A DNA stretch of 64,000 bases from Kaistia hirudinis (lineage in GTDB: Bacteria; Pseudomonadota; Alphaproteobacteria; Rhizobiales; Kaistiaceae), in assembly GCF_014196455.1 (NCBI RefSeq), contig NZ_JACIDS010000001.1:806001-870000 (forward strand), in the 5' to 3' direction. Both the position numbers and the translations under genes were made by a program. Shown piece by piece: positions 38,214-46,068 of this stretch. The notes beneath the pieces are model-generated. The model did not search any database and was not told where the DNA came from. It saw only the letters and a list, made by a program, of their open reading frames with translations. Every line of letters starts with the position of its first letter. Position 1 is the first letter of the stretch.

Positions 38214-39092
38214 ATGACCGTCCATCTGACCCATCCCGAGCGCGTCCTCTATGCCGACGCGGCGATCACCAAGGCCGATCTCGCCGCCTATCTGGAACAG
38301 GTTGCGCCGGTGATGCTGCCCCATCTCGCGCGGCGCGTCGTGAGCCTGGTGCGCTGCCCCGAGGGCGCCGCCAAGGCCTGTTTCTTCCAGAAGCACGCCT
38401 CCGCCGGCATGCCCCATGCGCTGCACACCACCCCGGTGACCGAGAAGGACGGCGAGGCGGAGGACTATCTCTTCATCGATTCCGCCGACGGCCTCGTGGC
38501 CGCAGCGCAGATCGGTACGCTCGAATTCCACATCTGGGGCTCGCATGTCGAGACGATCGAACAACCCGATCGTGTGGTCTTCGACCTCGATCCGGACCCT
38601 AGCGTCGCCTTCGAGTCCGTCAAGAGCGCGGCGATCGATATCCGCGATGCGCTGCAGGCACTCGGTCTCGAGAGCTTCCCGCTGCTCACCGGCGGCAAGG
38701 GTATCCATGTCGTCGTGCCGATCGAGCCCGAGGCGGAATGGCCGCGCATCAAGGCCTTCGCCGGCACCCTCGCCCGGCGCTTCGCCGAGGACGAGCCGGA
38801 TCGCTTCGTCGCGACGATGAGCAAGGCGCAGCGGACGGGGAAAATTTTCATCGACCATTTCCGCAACGAGCGCGGATCGACGGCGATCGTGCCGCTTTCG
38901 CCGCGCGCCCGCCCCGGCGCGCCGCTGGCCTGGTCGGTGGATTGGGACGCCCTCCCCGATTTCGACGCAGCCAACACCGTCACGATCGGCAATGTCGGCG
39001 AACACGATCCCGGCGCGAGCTGGCAGCGCTATTTCGGCATGCGCCAGCGCCTCAGCGACGCCGTGTTCGAGGCCCTCGGCGTCGAGGCGTAA
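38214..39092 (+). CDS. Stand-alone LigD-type polymerase/primase domain protein
   Basis: This 292-residue protein matches the archaeo-eukaryotic-primase-like polymerase domain of bacterial LigD, which fills gaps with ribo- or deoxynucleotides during non-homologous end joining. Catalytic aspartates are seen in VVFDLDPDP (D124, D126) and IFIDHFRN (about 215), and the nucleotide-binding loop is LTGGKGIHVVVP. No ligase or nuclease domain is fused to it, and no ku or ligase gene is in the window. Such single-domain copies often accompany a full Ku/LigD system elsewhere. The ATG at 38214 is 72 bases after the DUF971 stop. Confidence 0.92.
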   Translation: MTVHLTHPERVLYADAAITKADLAAYLEQVAPVMLPHLARRVVSLVRCPEGAAKACFFQKHASAGMPHALHTTPVTEKDGEAEDYLFIDSADGLVAAAQIGTLEFHIWGSHVETIEQPDRVVFDLDPDPSVAFESVKSAAIDIRDALQALGLESFPLLTGGKGIHVVVPIEPEAEWPRIKAFAGTLARRFAEDEPDRFVATMSKAQRTGKIFIDHFRNERGSTAIVPLSPRARPGAPLAWSVDWDALPDFDAANTVTIGNVGEHDPGASWQRYFGMRQRLSDAVFEALGVEA

Positions 39093-39104
39093 GACGGCTC
39101 GGGA

Positions 39105-40364
39105 TCAGAAGCCGTAGCGGGCCATCAGCAACACCTCATGCGCGCTCTGCGAGGATTGCGGCAGGCCGTTGGAGGTGTTCACGTAATCCCGCGCGCCGTA
39201 ATAATTGAACGCATACTGCGCGAGGAACGACAGATCCTTGGTCGCCGACCAGACGACATTGGCGCCGGCATTGAAATTGTTGCCGCCCGAGGCGCCATAG
39301 GTGAGCTGCGCGGTGGCGTCGTTGAGGTCGAAGCGGCCATAGCCGGCGAAGAGCGCCGAGTTCAGCACCGGCGACCAATTGTGCAGATATTGCGCCGTCA
39401 CGTTCCAGCCGGTCACGCGCGAAAGACTGCCGCCGAAACCGAGATAGGCGTCGGGCGGCGTGAAGTCGCCGCTCGGATTGACGAGGCCGAGATAGCTGGT
39501 GGCGCCATCGACATAGGCGGTCTGGAAATAGAGCGAATCCCCCTCCGTGATCATCGGGAGATTGACCATCACGCCCGCCTGCAGCGCATAGCCCCAGGTT
39601 TCGGGCGACGACGTCATCCAGGGCACGTCGCCATTGACCGCGACGCGGTGCAGCGCGCCGGAGACCTGGAACTTGCCCCACTCGGCCTTCTGCCCGAGGG
39701 CGGCGACGAAATCGGGCGTCCGCGAATCCTGGCCGAAGACGGCGCCGGAATAGGCGTCGGCCGCGGCGATGCCGCCCCCGCGATAATTGCCCTGCTCGGC
39801 CGCGATCGTGGCGCTCCACCCCTCGCGCATCGCCAGCGTATAGGCCGCCACGGGCAGCTTGGTGCTGTCGCCGGTGATGGCCGGATCGGTCCCCATGACA
39901 TTCGCGTTCTTGTAGAAGTCGAAGAACGAATGCCGGAAGCCGACGGTGAGGCCCGACCAGTCGATATAGAGCGTCTGCGGCTTGACCTGCAGCTCGGGCG
40001 GCCCGCCCGCGAAGGCATCGGCGCTGCGATACTGGAAGCGCACGTCGGCCACGCCCCGCAGCGGGCCGAGCGGCCCGGTGTCGGTCGTCGTGTTCAGCGT
40101 GAGGCCGAGCGTTCCGATGCCATAGAACCGGTCGGCGTCGGCGGGATAATCGGTGTATTCATTGTAGTAGCCTTCGGCCCAGAGATAGCCGCCGGGATCG
40201 ATGCAGGTCTTGAGCGCATCGACCCAGATCTGGTGCTTGCCGCCCGCCGGACAGCCGACCGCGCCGGTTGCCGGCATCGTCTCCGCGAGCGCGCCACCGC
40301 CGAGGGGGGCCGCCAGCATCATGGCAGCGGCCGTCCACCGCACCGAAACCTTCGCGCAAGTCAT
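39105..40364 (-). CDS. Rhizobial-type outer-membrane porin
   Basis: This 419-residue protein has a signal peptide (cleavage near ALA-ETM), a short cysteine-bounded segment (VGCPAGGKHQIWVDALKTCIDPGGYL) and then beta-rich sequence. It ends in phenylalanine (LLMARYGF), the outer-membrane assembly signal. The GGYLWAEGYYNEYT opening after the cysteine loop is typical of the alphaproteobacterial porin family (Omp2/RopA-like). The ribosome-binding site GGGGGAG precedes the ATG. It follows the LysR regulator by 24 bases on the same strand, which may mean joint transcription or control. Confidence 0.88.
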   Translation of the reverse strand: MTCAKVSVRWTAAAMMLAAPLGGGALAETMPATGAVGCPAGGKHQIWVDALKTCIDPGGYLWAEGYYNEYTDYPADADRFYGIGTLGLTLNTTTDTGPLGPLRGVADVRFQYRSADAFAGGPPELQVKPQTLYIDWSGLTVGFRHSFFDFYKNANVMGTDPAITGDSTKLPVAAYTLAMREGWSATIAAEQGNYRGGGIAAADAYSGAVFGQDSRTPDFVAALGQKAEWGKFQVSGALHRVAVNGDVPWMTSSPETWGYALQAGVMVNLPMITEGDSLYFQTAYVDGATSYLGLVNPSGDFTPPDAYLGFGGSLSRVTGWNVTAQYLHNWSPVLNSALFAGYGRFDLNDATAQLTYGASGGNNFNAGANVVWSATKDLSFLAQYAFNYYGARDYVNTSNGLPQSSQSAHEVLLMARYGF

Positions 40365-40388
40365 GGCTCCCCCCTCTGCTTTTTCTGA

Positions 40389-41270
40389 TCAGTTGGATTC
40401 GGATTCGCTTGCCGACCGCTTCGCGACTTCGCTCAGGACGGCGCGGAACGCGCCGGCGGCGGTATCTGTGTCCAGCGTCCCCTCGACCACATAGTCCAGT
40501 GCGCCGAGCGCCGGCAGGCCGGCCTCCTTCGGCATCTCGTCGAGCGTGGGCCGATGGAAGCTCCGGCCGATCGCCATCACGCCGAGCCCTGCCTTGGCCG
40601 CAGCCAGCTTGCCGAGCAGATTGCTGCATTCGGCGACTTCCACCCACTGACGCCGGGCGGAAAGAAGCGCGGCCTCGGCGATGCCGCGCGTAATGCTCGG
40701 CTTCAGATAGGAGATGAGCGGCACCGGCTTGGCGGGATCGATCTGCACCGACGAACTGCCGATCCACACCAGCTGTTCGCGCCAGAGCGGCACGCCGCTG
40801 CCGGCGTCGTGCCGCTTGCCGAGGATGATGTCGACTTCATGCGCGCGCAGCACGTCGCGCAGATGCTCGTTGCGACCGGTGATGAACTTCAGCCCGAAAT
40901 CGGGGAACTGCATCCGGAAGATGCCGAGCACCTCCGGCAGCCGGGTGGTCGCGAACTCGTCCTCGATGCCGACCTTGAGGATGCCTTTCAGTCCCGGCCG
41001 GGACAGGCGCAGGCGCGCCTCCTCGGAAACCGCCAGGATCGACCGGGCGTAGATCAGCATGGCCTCGCCATCGGGCGTGAGGTTCACCTGCCGGGTCGTG
41101 CGGCCCACCAGCCTCCGATTGACGCGCTTTTCGAGGCGCGCGATGCGCTGGCTGATCGTCGATTGAGAGCATCCGATCTCGGCGGCCGCCTGGCTGAAGC
41201 TGCGCCGGGTCGCCACCACGTCAAAGGCCCGCAACTCGTCGATATCGACGAGACTTCCATGCTCCTGCAT
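40389..41270 (-). CDS. LysR-family transcription regulator
   Basis: This 293-residue regulator has an N-terminal winged helix (IDELRAFDVVATRRSFSQAAAEIGCSQSTISQRIARLEKRVNRRLVGRTTRQVNLTPDGE) and a C-terminal LysR effector domain (LKVGIEDEF...). The open frame reaches a TTG at 41276, but the ATG at 41270 is the better start. It is divergent from the nickel-import operon and lies just upstream of a porin gene on its own strand, so either could be its target. The effector is unknown. Confidence 0.9.
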   Translation of the reverse strand: MQEHGSLVDIDELRAFDVVATRRSFSQAAAEIGCSQSTISQRIARLEKRVNRRLVGRTTRQVNLTPDGEAMLIYARSILAVSEEARLRLSRPGLKGILKVGIEDEFATTRLPEVLGIFRMQFPDFGLKFITGRNEHLRDVLRAHEVDIILGKRHDAGSGVPLWREQLVWIGSSSVQIDPAKPVPLISYLKPSITRGIAEAALLSARRQWVEVAECSNLLGKLAAAKAGLGVMAIGRSFHRPTLDEMPKEAGLPALGALDYVVEGTLDTDTAAGAFRAVLSEVAKRSASESESN

Positions 41271-41642
41271 TGCCAACGCCCATGCAATTCCGTGATTCCT
41301 CGATCTTTATGCCTCACGGGCGGCGCGACTGACCAGCCTTAATGCCAAAAACCGGCCAGTTATCGCCAAATATGCGCGCATTAAGAGCAATATATCCCAG
41401 ATGGGAATATATAATATTAGCCATTACTCAAAAGCCCGGCATCGACTACGATCCGAGACGCAGGGCAAGTGGTATGCCGTGCACCCGTGTGGCTGAGCCG
41501 TGCCTGCGCCGGCGCTTCGCGACGGCGAGGGTTGCGGATCGCATATGCGGTCAATTATCCGCGCATCGACCCGCCACGATGGCCGAACCGGCTCCACAAC
41601 AAATCCGTGTCATCAGGGCTTGTCGCGCGCAAAATCGCATGC
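41271..41642. other. Divergent control region between the LysR gene and the nik operon
   Basis: About 370 bases with no convincing gene; short frames here lack conserved features. It has an AT-rich island around 41340-41430, unusual for this GC-rich window, which contains the imperfect palindrome at 41390-41411. The promoters for LysR and nikK should lie here. Confidence 0.5.
41390..41411. promoter_or_regulatory. AT-rich imperfect palindrome in the LysR-nikK region
   Basis: TATATCCCA-ga-TGGGA(A)TATA forms an almost complete inverted repeat inside the AT-rich island. It is a candidate LysR or other regulator site. A role is only inferred from its position. Confidence 0.35.
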
Positions 41643-41670
41643 GTATGATCTTCGTGTTCAAAATTCATAC
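41643..41670 (+). promoter_or_regulatory. NikR operator in front of nikK
   Basis: GTATGA (41643-41648) and TCATAC (41665-41670) are separated by exactly 16 bases, identical to the nickel-dependent NikR operator of E. coli (GTATGA-N16-TCATAC). It ends 12 bases before the nikK GTG and abuts its AGGA ribosome-binding site, so NikR bound with nickel should block transcription of the importer. No nikR gene is in the window. Confidence 0.9.
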
Positions 41671-41682
41671 TCAGGATCTGCC

Positions 41683-42462
41683 GTGAAAAGCCTCATTGCG
41701 ACACTCGCCCGGAGCGCCGCCTGTCTGATCGTCGGGACCGCGCCGGCGTTTGCCCATTTCCAGGAAATCATCCCCTCGGCCGACGTGCTGCCAAAAGGCG
41801 GGAACGTGGCGCTGGACCTCGTCTTCACCCATCCCTTCGAGGGCGGCCCCGTGATGGACATGAAGCGGCCCGTGCAGGTCGGCGTCCTCTCCGGCGGCAA
41901 GCGGACCGATCTCGCGGCGGCGCTGGTCGAGAAGCCGGTGGCCGGCAGCATGGCCTGGACGCTGACGCACGAGATCGCCGAGCCGGGCGCCGAGATCTTC
42001 TATGTCGAGCCGCAACCCTATTTCGAGCCGGCCGAGAACAAGCTGATCGTCCATTATGCCAAGGTCGTGGTCGACGGCTTCGCCTCGGGCGAAGGCTGGG
42101 ACGAACTGGTCGGCCTGCCCGTCGAAATCCAGCCTTTGACCCGGCCGACGGGCCTTTGGACCGGCAATCTCTTCTCCGGCGTCGTGCTCAAGGACGGAAA
42201 GCCCGTCCCCTTCGCCGAGATCGAGGTCGAGTTCGTCAATGAGGGCAAGGTGCAGGCGCCGAACGACGCCTTCGTCACCCAGGTGATCAAGGCCGATGCG
42301 AACGGCACCTTCTCCTATGCGATGCCGCGCGGCGGATGGTGGGGCTTCGCGGCCCTCGTCGAAAGCGACACGCCCGGCAAGGCGCCGGACGGCAAGGATG
42401 TCCCGATCGAGCAAGGCGGGCTCATCTGGGTCAAGGCGACCGACATGCCCACGGCACCCTGA
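41683..42462 (+). CDS. nikK: Nickel transport accessory protein NikK (DUF4198)
   Basis: NikK is the periplasmic DUF4198 component of ECF-type nickel importers of the NikKMLQO kind. The 259-residue protein has a signal peptide (about residues 1-24) ending APAFA, so the mature chain would begin HFQEIIPS with a terminal histidine suited to metal binding. Beta-rich domains follow, with LFSGVVLKDGKPVPFAEIEVEFVNEG and the end GGLIWVKAT. The start is a GTG at 41683 with an AGGA site six bases before it, just behind the NikR operator. It is the first gene of the nik operon. Confidence 0.88.
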   Translation: MKSLIATLARSAACLIVGTAPAFAHFQEIIPSADVLPKGGNVALDLVFTHPFEGGPVMDMKRPVQVGVLSGGKRTDLAAALVEKPVAGSMAWTLTHEIAEPGAEIFYVEPQPYFEPAENKLIVHYAKVVVDGFASGEGWDELVGLPVEIQPLTRPTGLWTGNLFSGVVLKDGKPVPFAEIEVEFVNEGKVQAPNDAFVTQVIKADANGTFSYAMPRGGWWGFAALVESDTPGKAPDGKDVPIEQGGLIWVKATDMPTAP

Positions 42463-42471
42463 AGGCGGATC

Positions 42472-43086
42472 ATGGCCCATATTCCCGATGGCATCCTTTC
42501 CGCGCCGGTCCTGATCGGGGGCGGTGTCATCGCTGCGGCGGGAGTCGGGCTCGGGCTGCGCCACCTCGATGACCGCCTCATCCCCCGCGCCGGCATCCTT
42601 GCCGCCGCAATCTTCGTCGGCTCGCTGATCTCGGTGCCCGTCGGGCCGTCGAGCGTGCATCTGCTGCTGACCGGCCTGATGGGCATCATGCTCGGCGTCG
42701 TCACCTTCCCCGCGGTGCTGGTTGTGTTGCTGCTGCAGACGCTGCTGTTCGGCTTCGGCGGGCTGACGACGCTTGGCGTCAATACGGTCAACATCGCGCT
42801 GCCGGGCGTGGTGTTCGCGGCGCTGCTCGGGCCGGCTATCCGCGATGCCGGCAACGCGACGAAGCGGGCCGTGCTGGCGGGCCTTGTCGGCGCGCTCTCG
42901 GTCGCCGGAACCGGCCTGCTGGTCGCCGCCTCGCTCGCCCTCTCGTCGTCGGATTATACCCCCGTCGCCAGCGTGCTGATCGCCACCTATGTGCCGCTGA
43001 TGATTGGCGAGGCCTTTATTACCGCCGCGATCGTCGGCTTCCTGGCGCGTGTGCAGCCCGACGCCCTGCGGCCGGCCGCATCATGA
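42472..43086 (+). CDS. nikM: Nickel ECF transporter substrate-binding membrane subunit NikM
   Basis: NikM (CbiM family) is the S-component that captures Ni2+ in the membrane. The 204-residue protein begins MAHIPDG. In the family the nickel ligands are the N-terminal amine, His2 and a histidine of the second helix region, here in GPSSVHLLLTGLMGIM. The extra alanine implies removal of the initiator Met, leaving Ala1-His2. TLGVNTVNIALPGVV is also typical. It is nine bases after nikK and overlaps nikL by four bases. Confidence 0.93.
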   Translation: MAHIPDGILSAPVLIGGGVIAAAGVGLGLRHLDDRLIPRAGILAAAIFVGSLISVPVGPSSVHLLLTGLMGIMLGVVTFPAVLVVLLLQTLLFGFGGLTTLGVNTVNIALPGVVFAALLGPAIRDAGNATKRAVLAGLVGALSVAGTGLLVAASLALSSSDYTPVASVLIATYVPLMIGEAFITAAIVGFLARVQPDALRPAAS

Positions 43087-43640
43087 GACGGCTTCTCGCG
43101 GCGCTGGCCGTCGTGTTCGCACTGGCCTCGCCGGCCGAGGCCCACAAGCTCAAGGTCTTTGCCACGGTCGAGGATCATGCGATCCGCGGCTATGCCTTCT
43201 TCATCGGCGGCGGGCGCCCCGATGGCAGCTCATGGATCGCGAAGGACGCGGCCGGTGCTCAGATCGCCTCTGGGACGACGGACGCCGAGGGCCGCTTCGC
43301 CTTCGCCGTCCCCGCAGCCGTCACCTCCGATGTGATCGTCACGGTCGATACGCACGAGGCCCATATCGCCTCAGCAACGATAGCGGCGGCCCGCTTGACG
43401 GATGCACCGGCCGAGCCCGTGCCCCCGACGACGGCGACGTCCGCTTCGCCGGCGCCAGCACAGGACAACGCCAGGACCGAGGCGCTGGTGAGATCCGCGG
43501 TCCAGAAGGAGGTCGAGCCGGTGCTCGAGCGTCTGGAGGCGATGGATTCGCGGCTGCGCTACACCGATATCCTCTCCGGCATCTTCCTGATCATCGGCCT
43601 CGTCGGCATCGGCCTCTGGGCACGGGGGAGACGCCGGTGA
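43083..43640 (+). CDS. nikL: Nickel transport membrane protein NikL
   Basis: NikL is an auxiliary subunit of the nickel ECF importer. The 185-residue protein has a signal peptide ending PAEA, so the mature form would start HKLKVFATVEDHAIRGYAFFIGG. It then has a small beta-domain, a Pro/Ala/Thr-rich linker, a short helical segment (KEVEPVLERLEAMDSRLRY) and a C-terminal membrane helix followed by RGRRR. It overlaps nikM by an ATGA and nikQ by a GTGA, so the three are translationally coupled. Confidence 0.87.
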   Translation: MRRLLAALAVVFALASPAEAHKLKVFATVEDHAIRGYAFFIGGGRPDGSSWIAKDAAGAQIASGTTDAEGRFAFAVPAAVTSDVIVTVDTHEAHIASATIAAARLTDAPAEPVPPTTATSASPAPAQDNARTEALVRSAVQKEVEPVLERLEAMDSRLRYTDILSGIFLIIGLVGIGLWARGRRR

Positions 43641-44350
43641 TCGCACGGGCCGATCCGCGGATTCGTGTCGTGTCGGCCCTTCTGGCCGTCGCGGCCGTGT
43701 CGCAGCTCCGGACCCTCCCCGTCTCCGCCGCCGCCTTCGCCCTCGCCATCCTCCTCGTGATCATAGCTGGAGCCGATCGGCGCCTCTGGCGGCGGATGCT
43801 GCATGTTGAAGGCTTCATGCTGCTTCTGTTCGTCACGCTGCCCTTCACCATGCAGGGACCCGTCGTCGCCACGCTCGGCCCCCTGGCGGCCAGCAGCACG
43901 GGCATGGAACGGGCCGCGCTCATCGCGCTCAAGGTCTCGGCCTCCGTGCTGACGCTCTCCGCCCTGATCGGCGACATTGATCCGGCGCGGCTCGGCGCCA
44001 CGCTGCATGCGCTGCGCGTACCCGAGCGTTTCAACCGGCTTTTCGTCATGACGGCCCGCTATGTTTCGCTGATCCGTGACGAAGCGCGGCGGCTCAGCGA
44101 ATCGATGCGCGCCCGGGGCTTCCGGCCCGGCTCCAACCGGCACACCTGGCGCAGCTATGGCCATCTGGTCGGCATGGTCCTCGTCCGCGCGCTCGACCGC
44201 GCCGAACGCGTCGAGGAAGCGATGCTGTGCCGCGGCTATGCCGGGCGTTATCCCTATGCTGTGCTCCCTGCCCTGCTTCGCCGCGACTGGATGCTGTTCG
44301 CCAGCGTGGTCGCCTGCGGCATCCTCATTCTGGCGATGGACCGGCTATGA
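43637..44350 (+). CDS. nikQ: Nickel ECF transporter T-component NikQ
   Basis: NikQ (CbiQ family) is the transmembrane coupling subunit between NikM and the ATPase NikO. The 237-residue protein has four to five helices and the cytoplasmic coupling motifs SESMRARGF and EEAMLCRGYAGRY (the two Ala-Arg-Gly type signatures of T-components). It begins at a GTG overlapping the nikL stop by four bases; the longer open frame from 43004 is a readthrough in another frame of nikM/nikL and is not used. Its own stop overlaps the nikO start. Confidence 0.9.
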   Translation: MIARADPRIRVVSALLAVAAVSQLRTLPVSAAAFALAILLVIIAGADRRLWRRMLHVEGFMLLLFVTLPFTMQGPVVATLGPLAASSTGMERAALIALKVSASVLTLSALIGDIDPARLGATLHALRVPERFNRLFVMTARYVSLIRDEARRLSESMRARGFRPGSNRHTWRSYGHLVGMVLVRALDRAERVEEAMLCRGYAGRYPYAVLPALLRRDWMLFASVVACGILILAMDRL

Positions 44351-45054
44351 CCGCGCTGATCGAGCTTCGCGACGTCACCATCGCCCGCGCCGGCGCAACC
44401 GTGCTCTCGGGCGTCGACCTCACGCTCGAGCGCGGCGAAAGGCTGGCGCTGATCGGGCCGAACGGCGCCGGCAAGACGACCTTGCTGCGCAGCATTGTCG
44501 GGCTCGAACCCGCCGGCGGCGGCAGCATCCGCCTGTTCGGCGAGGAATGCTCGACGGAGCGCCAGTTCCGCAAGGCGCGGCCGCGCATCGGCTTTCTCTT
44601 CCAGGACAGCGACGATCAGCTCTTCTGCCCAACCGTGATCGAGGACGTCGCCTTCGGTCCGCTCAACATGGGCTGCACGATGGCCGAGGCGCGTGAGCGC
44701 GGCATCGCGGCCCTCGAAGGCCTCGGCATCGGCCACCTCGCCGAACGAATCAGTCACCGCCTTTCAGGCGGCGAGAAGCGGCTCGTCTGCCTCGCGGGCC
44801 TCTTTGCGATGCAGCCGGACGTGCTGATGCTCGACGAGCCGACCAATGGCGTGGATGTGGATAACGGTCTGCGCCTGCGCCAGGCGCTGCATGATTTTCC
44901 CGGTGCCATGGTGCTCGTCTCGCACGACACGGAGTTCGTCGACGAGCTCGCGACGCGCGCGATGGTCGTCCGCCGCGGACGGCTGATTGCGGCGGAAATC
45001 CACGAGCATGCTCATGTTCACCGCCATCGCCACGTGCATCTGGCCTCCGACTAG
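44347..45054 (+). CDS. nikO: Nickel ECF transporter ATPase NikO
   Basis: This 235-residue ABC ATPase energises the NikMLQ complex. It has Walker A GPNGAGKTT, Q-loop LFQDSDDQLFCPTV (the ECF-specific Q-helix motif), signature LSGGEKRLVCLAGLF and Walker B VLMLDEPTNG. The last residues hold seven histidines (HEHAHVHRHRHVH), a likely nickel-handling tail. It starts at an ATG overlapping nikQ by four bases and ends 244 bases before ureA, which supports its role in feeding urease. Confidence 0.94.
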   Translation: MTALIELRDVTIARAGATVLSGVDLTLERGERLALIGPNGAGKTTLLRSIVGLEPAGGGSIRLFGEECSTERQFRKARPRIGFLFQDSDDQLFCPTVIEDVAFGPLNMGCTMAEARERGIAALEGLGIGHLAERISHRLSGGEKRLVCLAGLFAMQPDVLMLDEPTNGVDVDNGLRLRQALHDFPGAMVLVSHDTEFVDELATRAMVVRRGRLIAAEIHEHAHVHRHRHVHLASD

Positions 45055-45298
45055 ACTCCTTTGATCGACGGGCCCGATCGCCCCGCCGGGAACAGCGCGC
45101 GGCCCCCGCACGTCCATTCTTCGCCGGCTAGCCAATCATCGGCACGGATTTATCTACAATCCCGATATTTAACCTCTCTGGGTTGCTAGGGGTGGTATCG
45201 GGCCGCAACTTGCTGTTATCAATTTAGGCAGTCCGGCAACGCGAGTGGCACTTCATTGCCGTGATTGCCGGGAGCTGTCTTGGCTGAGGAAACCGCGC

Positions 45299-45601
45299 AT
45301 GCATTTTACTCCAAGGGAAACCGATAAGCTTTTGATCTACATGCTGGCGCAGATCGCGCAAAAGCGTAAGGACCAAGGGCTGAAGCTGAACCATCCGGAG
45401 ACCGTGTCGCTCATTTCCGTGGCCGCCCTCGAAGGCGCGCGGGCCGGGAAGACGGTGGAAGAGGTCATGGAACTCGCGAGCAAGGCGATCACGCGGGACG
45501 ACGTCATGGAGGGCGTCGCCGAGATGATCCCCTATGTGCAGGTTGAAGCCGTGTTCACGGACGGCAGCCGTCTCGTCACCGTTCACGATCCCATCAAGTA
45601 A
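45299..45601 (+). CDS. ureA: Urease gamma subunit
   Basis: UreA is the small structural subunit of urease. The 100-residue protein opens [34 protein letters not shown], which is the standard family start, and ends [11 protein letters not shown]. The ATG at 45299 has a GAGGAAA site; a frame start at 45245 lacks one. The 244-base leader from nikO is moderately AT-rich but contains no second NikR site. The order ureA-ureB-ureC as three separate genes is the usual bacterial layout. Confidence 0.97.
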   Translation: MHFTPRETDKLLIYMLAQIAQKRKDQGLKLNHPETVSLISVAALEGARAGKTVEEVMELASKAITRDDVMEGVAEMIPYVQVEAVFTDGSRLVTVHDPIK

Positions 45602-45620
45602 CCGCAGATTCGGGGCCAGT

Positions 45621-46031
45621 ATGAGCGCAGATCAGAAGAAGGCACCCGTCGGGGGTCTCGTCCTCGGCAAGGGCGACATCGAGATCAATGCCGGCTATGC
45701 GACGACGACTCTGAAGGTTCGCAATACCGGCGATCGGCCGATCCAGGTCGGCTCGCACTACCATTTCTTCGAGGTGAACGCGGCTCTCGAATTCGACCGC
45801 GCGCAGGCCTTCGGCAAGCGGCTCAACATTCCCGCGACCACGGCGCTGCGCTTCGAGCCCGGCGACGAGAAGGAGGTTGTGCTGGTCCCCTATCAGGGCA
45901 AGCAGCGCGTCCTCGGCTTCAACAGCCTAGTCGATGGCTGGGTGGGTGACGAGAGCTACAACGACTACCGGCCCCGTCTGGCGGACGCGCTCGAGCGCGT
46001 GAACCGCTACGGGTTCAAGAACAAGTCGTAG
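45621..46031 (+). CDS. ureB: Urease beta subunit
   Basis: UreB is the second structural subunit and packs against UreC. The 136-residue protein has the family pattern [50 protein letters not shown] and [38 protein letters not shown]. The C-terminus (about 105-136) is longer than in short UreB forms, as is usual in rhizobia. It is 19 bases after ureA. Confidence 0.97.
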   Translation: MSADQKKAPVGGLVLGKGDIEINAGYATTTLKVRNTGDRPIQVGSHYHFFEVNAALEFDRAQAFGKRLNIPATTALRFEPGDEKEVVLVPYQGKQRVLGFNSLVDGWVGDESYNDYRPRLADALERVNRYGFKNKS

Positions 46032-46068
46032 TTAGCCACCTCAACAAATTCGGGAATGGAGCTCTGAG

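Noticed and set aside
43004-43636. Upstream part of the 448-codon frame that ends with nikQ
   Set aside because: It runs out of frame through nikM and nikL; nikQ starts at the GTG overlapping the nikL stop.
45246-45259. Sigma-54-like TGGCAC/TTGC pair 40 bases before ureA
   Set aside because: The GG and GC elements are nine bases apart rather than the required ten, so a working sigma-54 promoter is unlikely.
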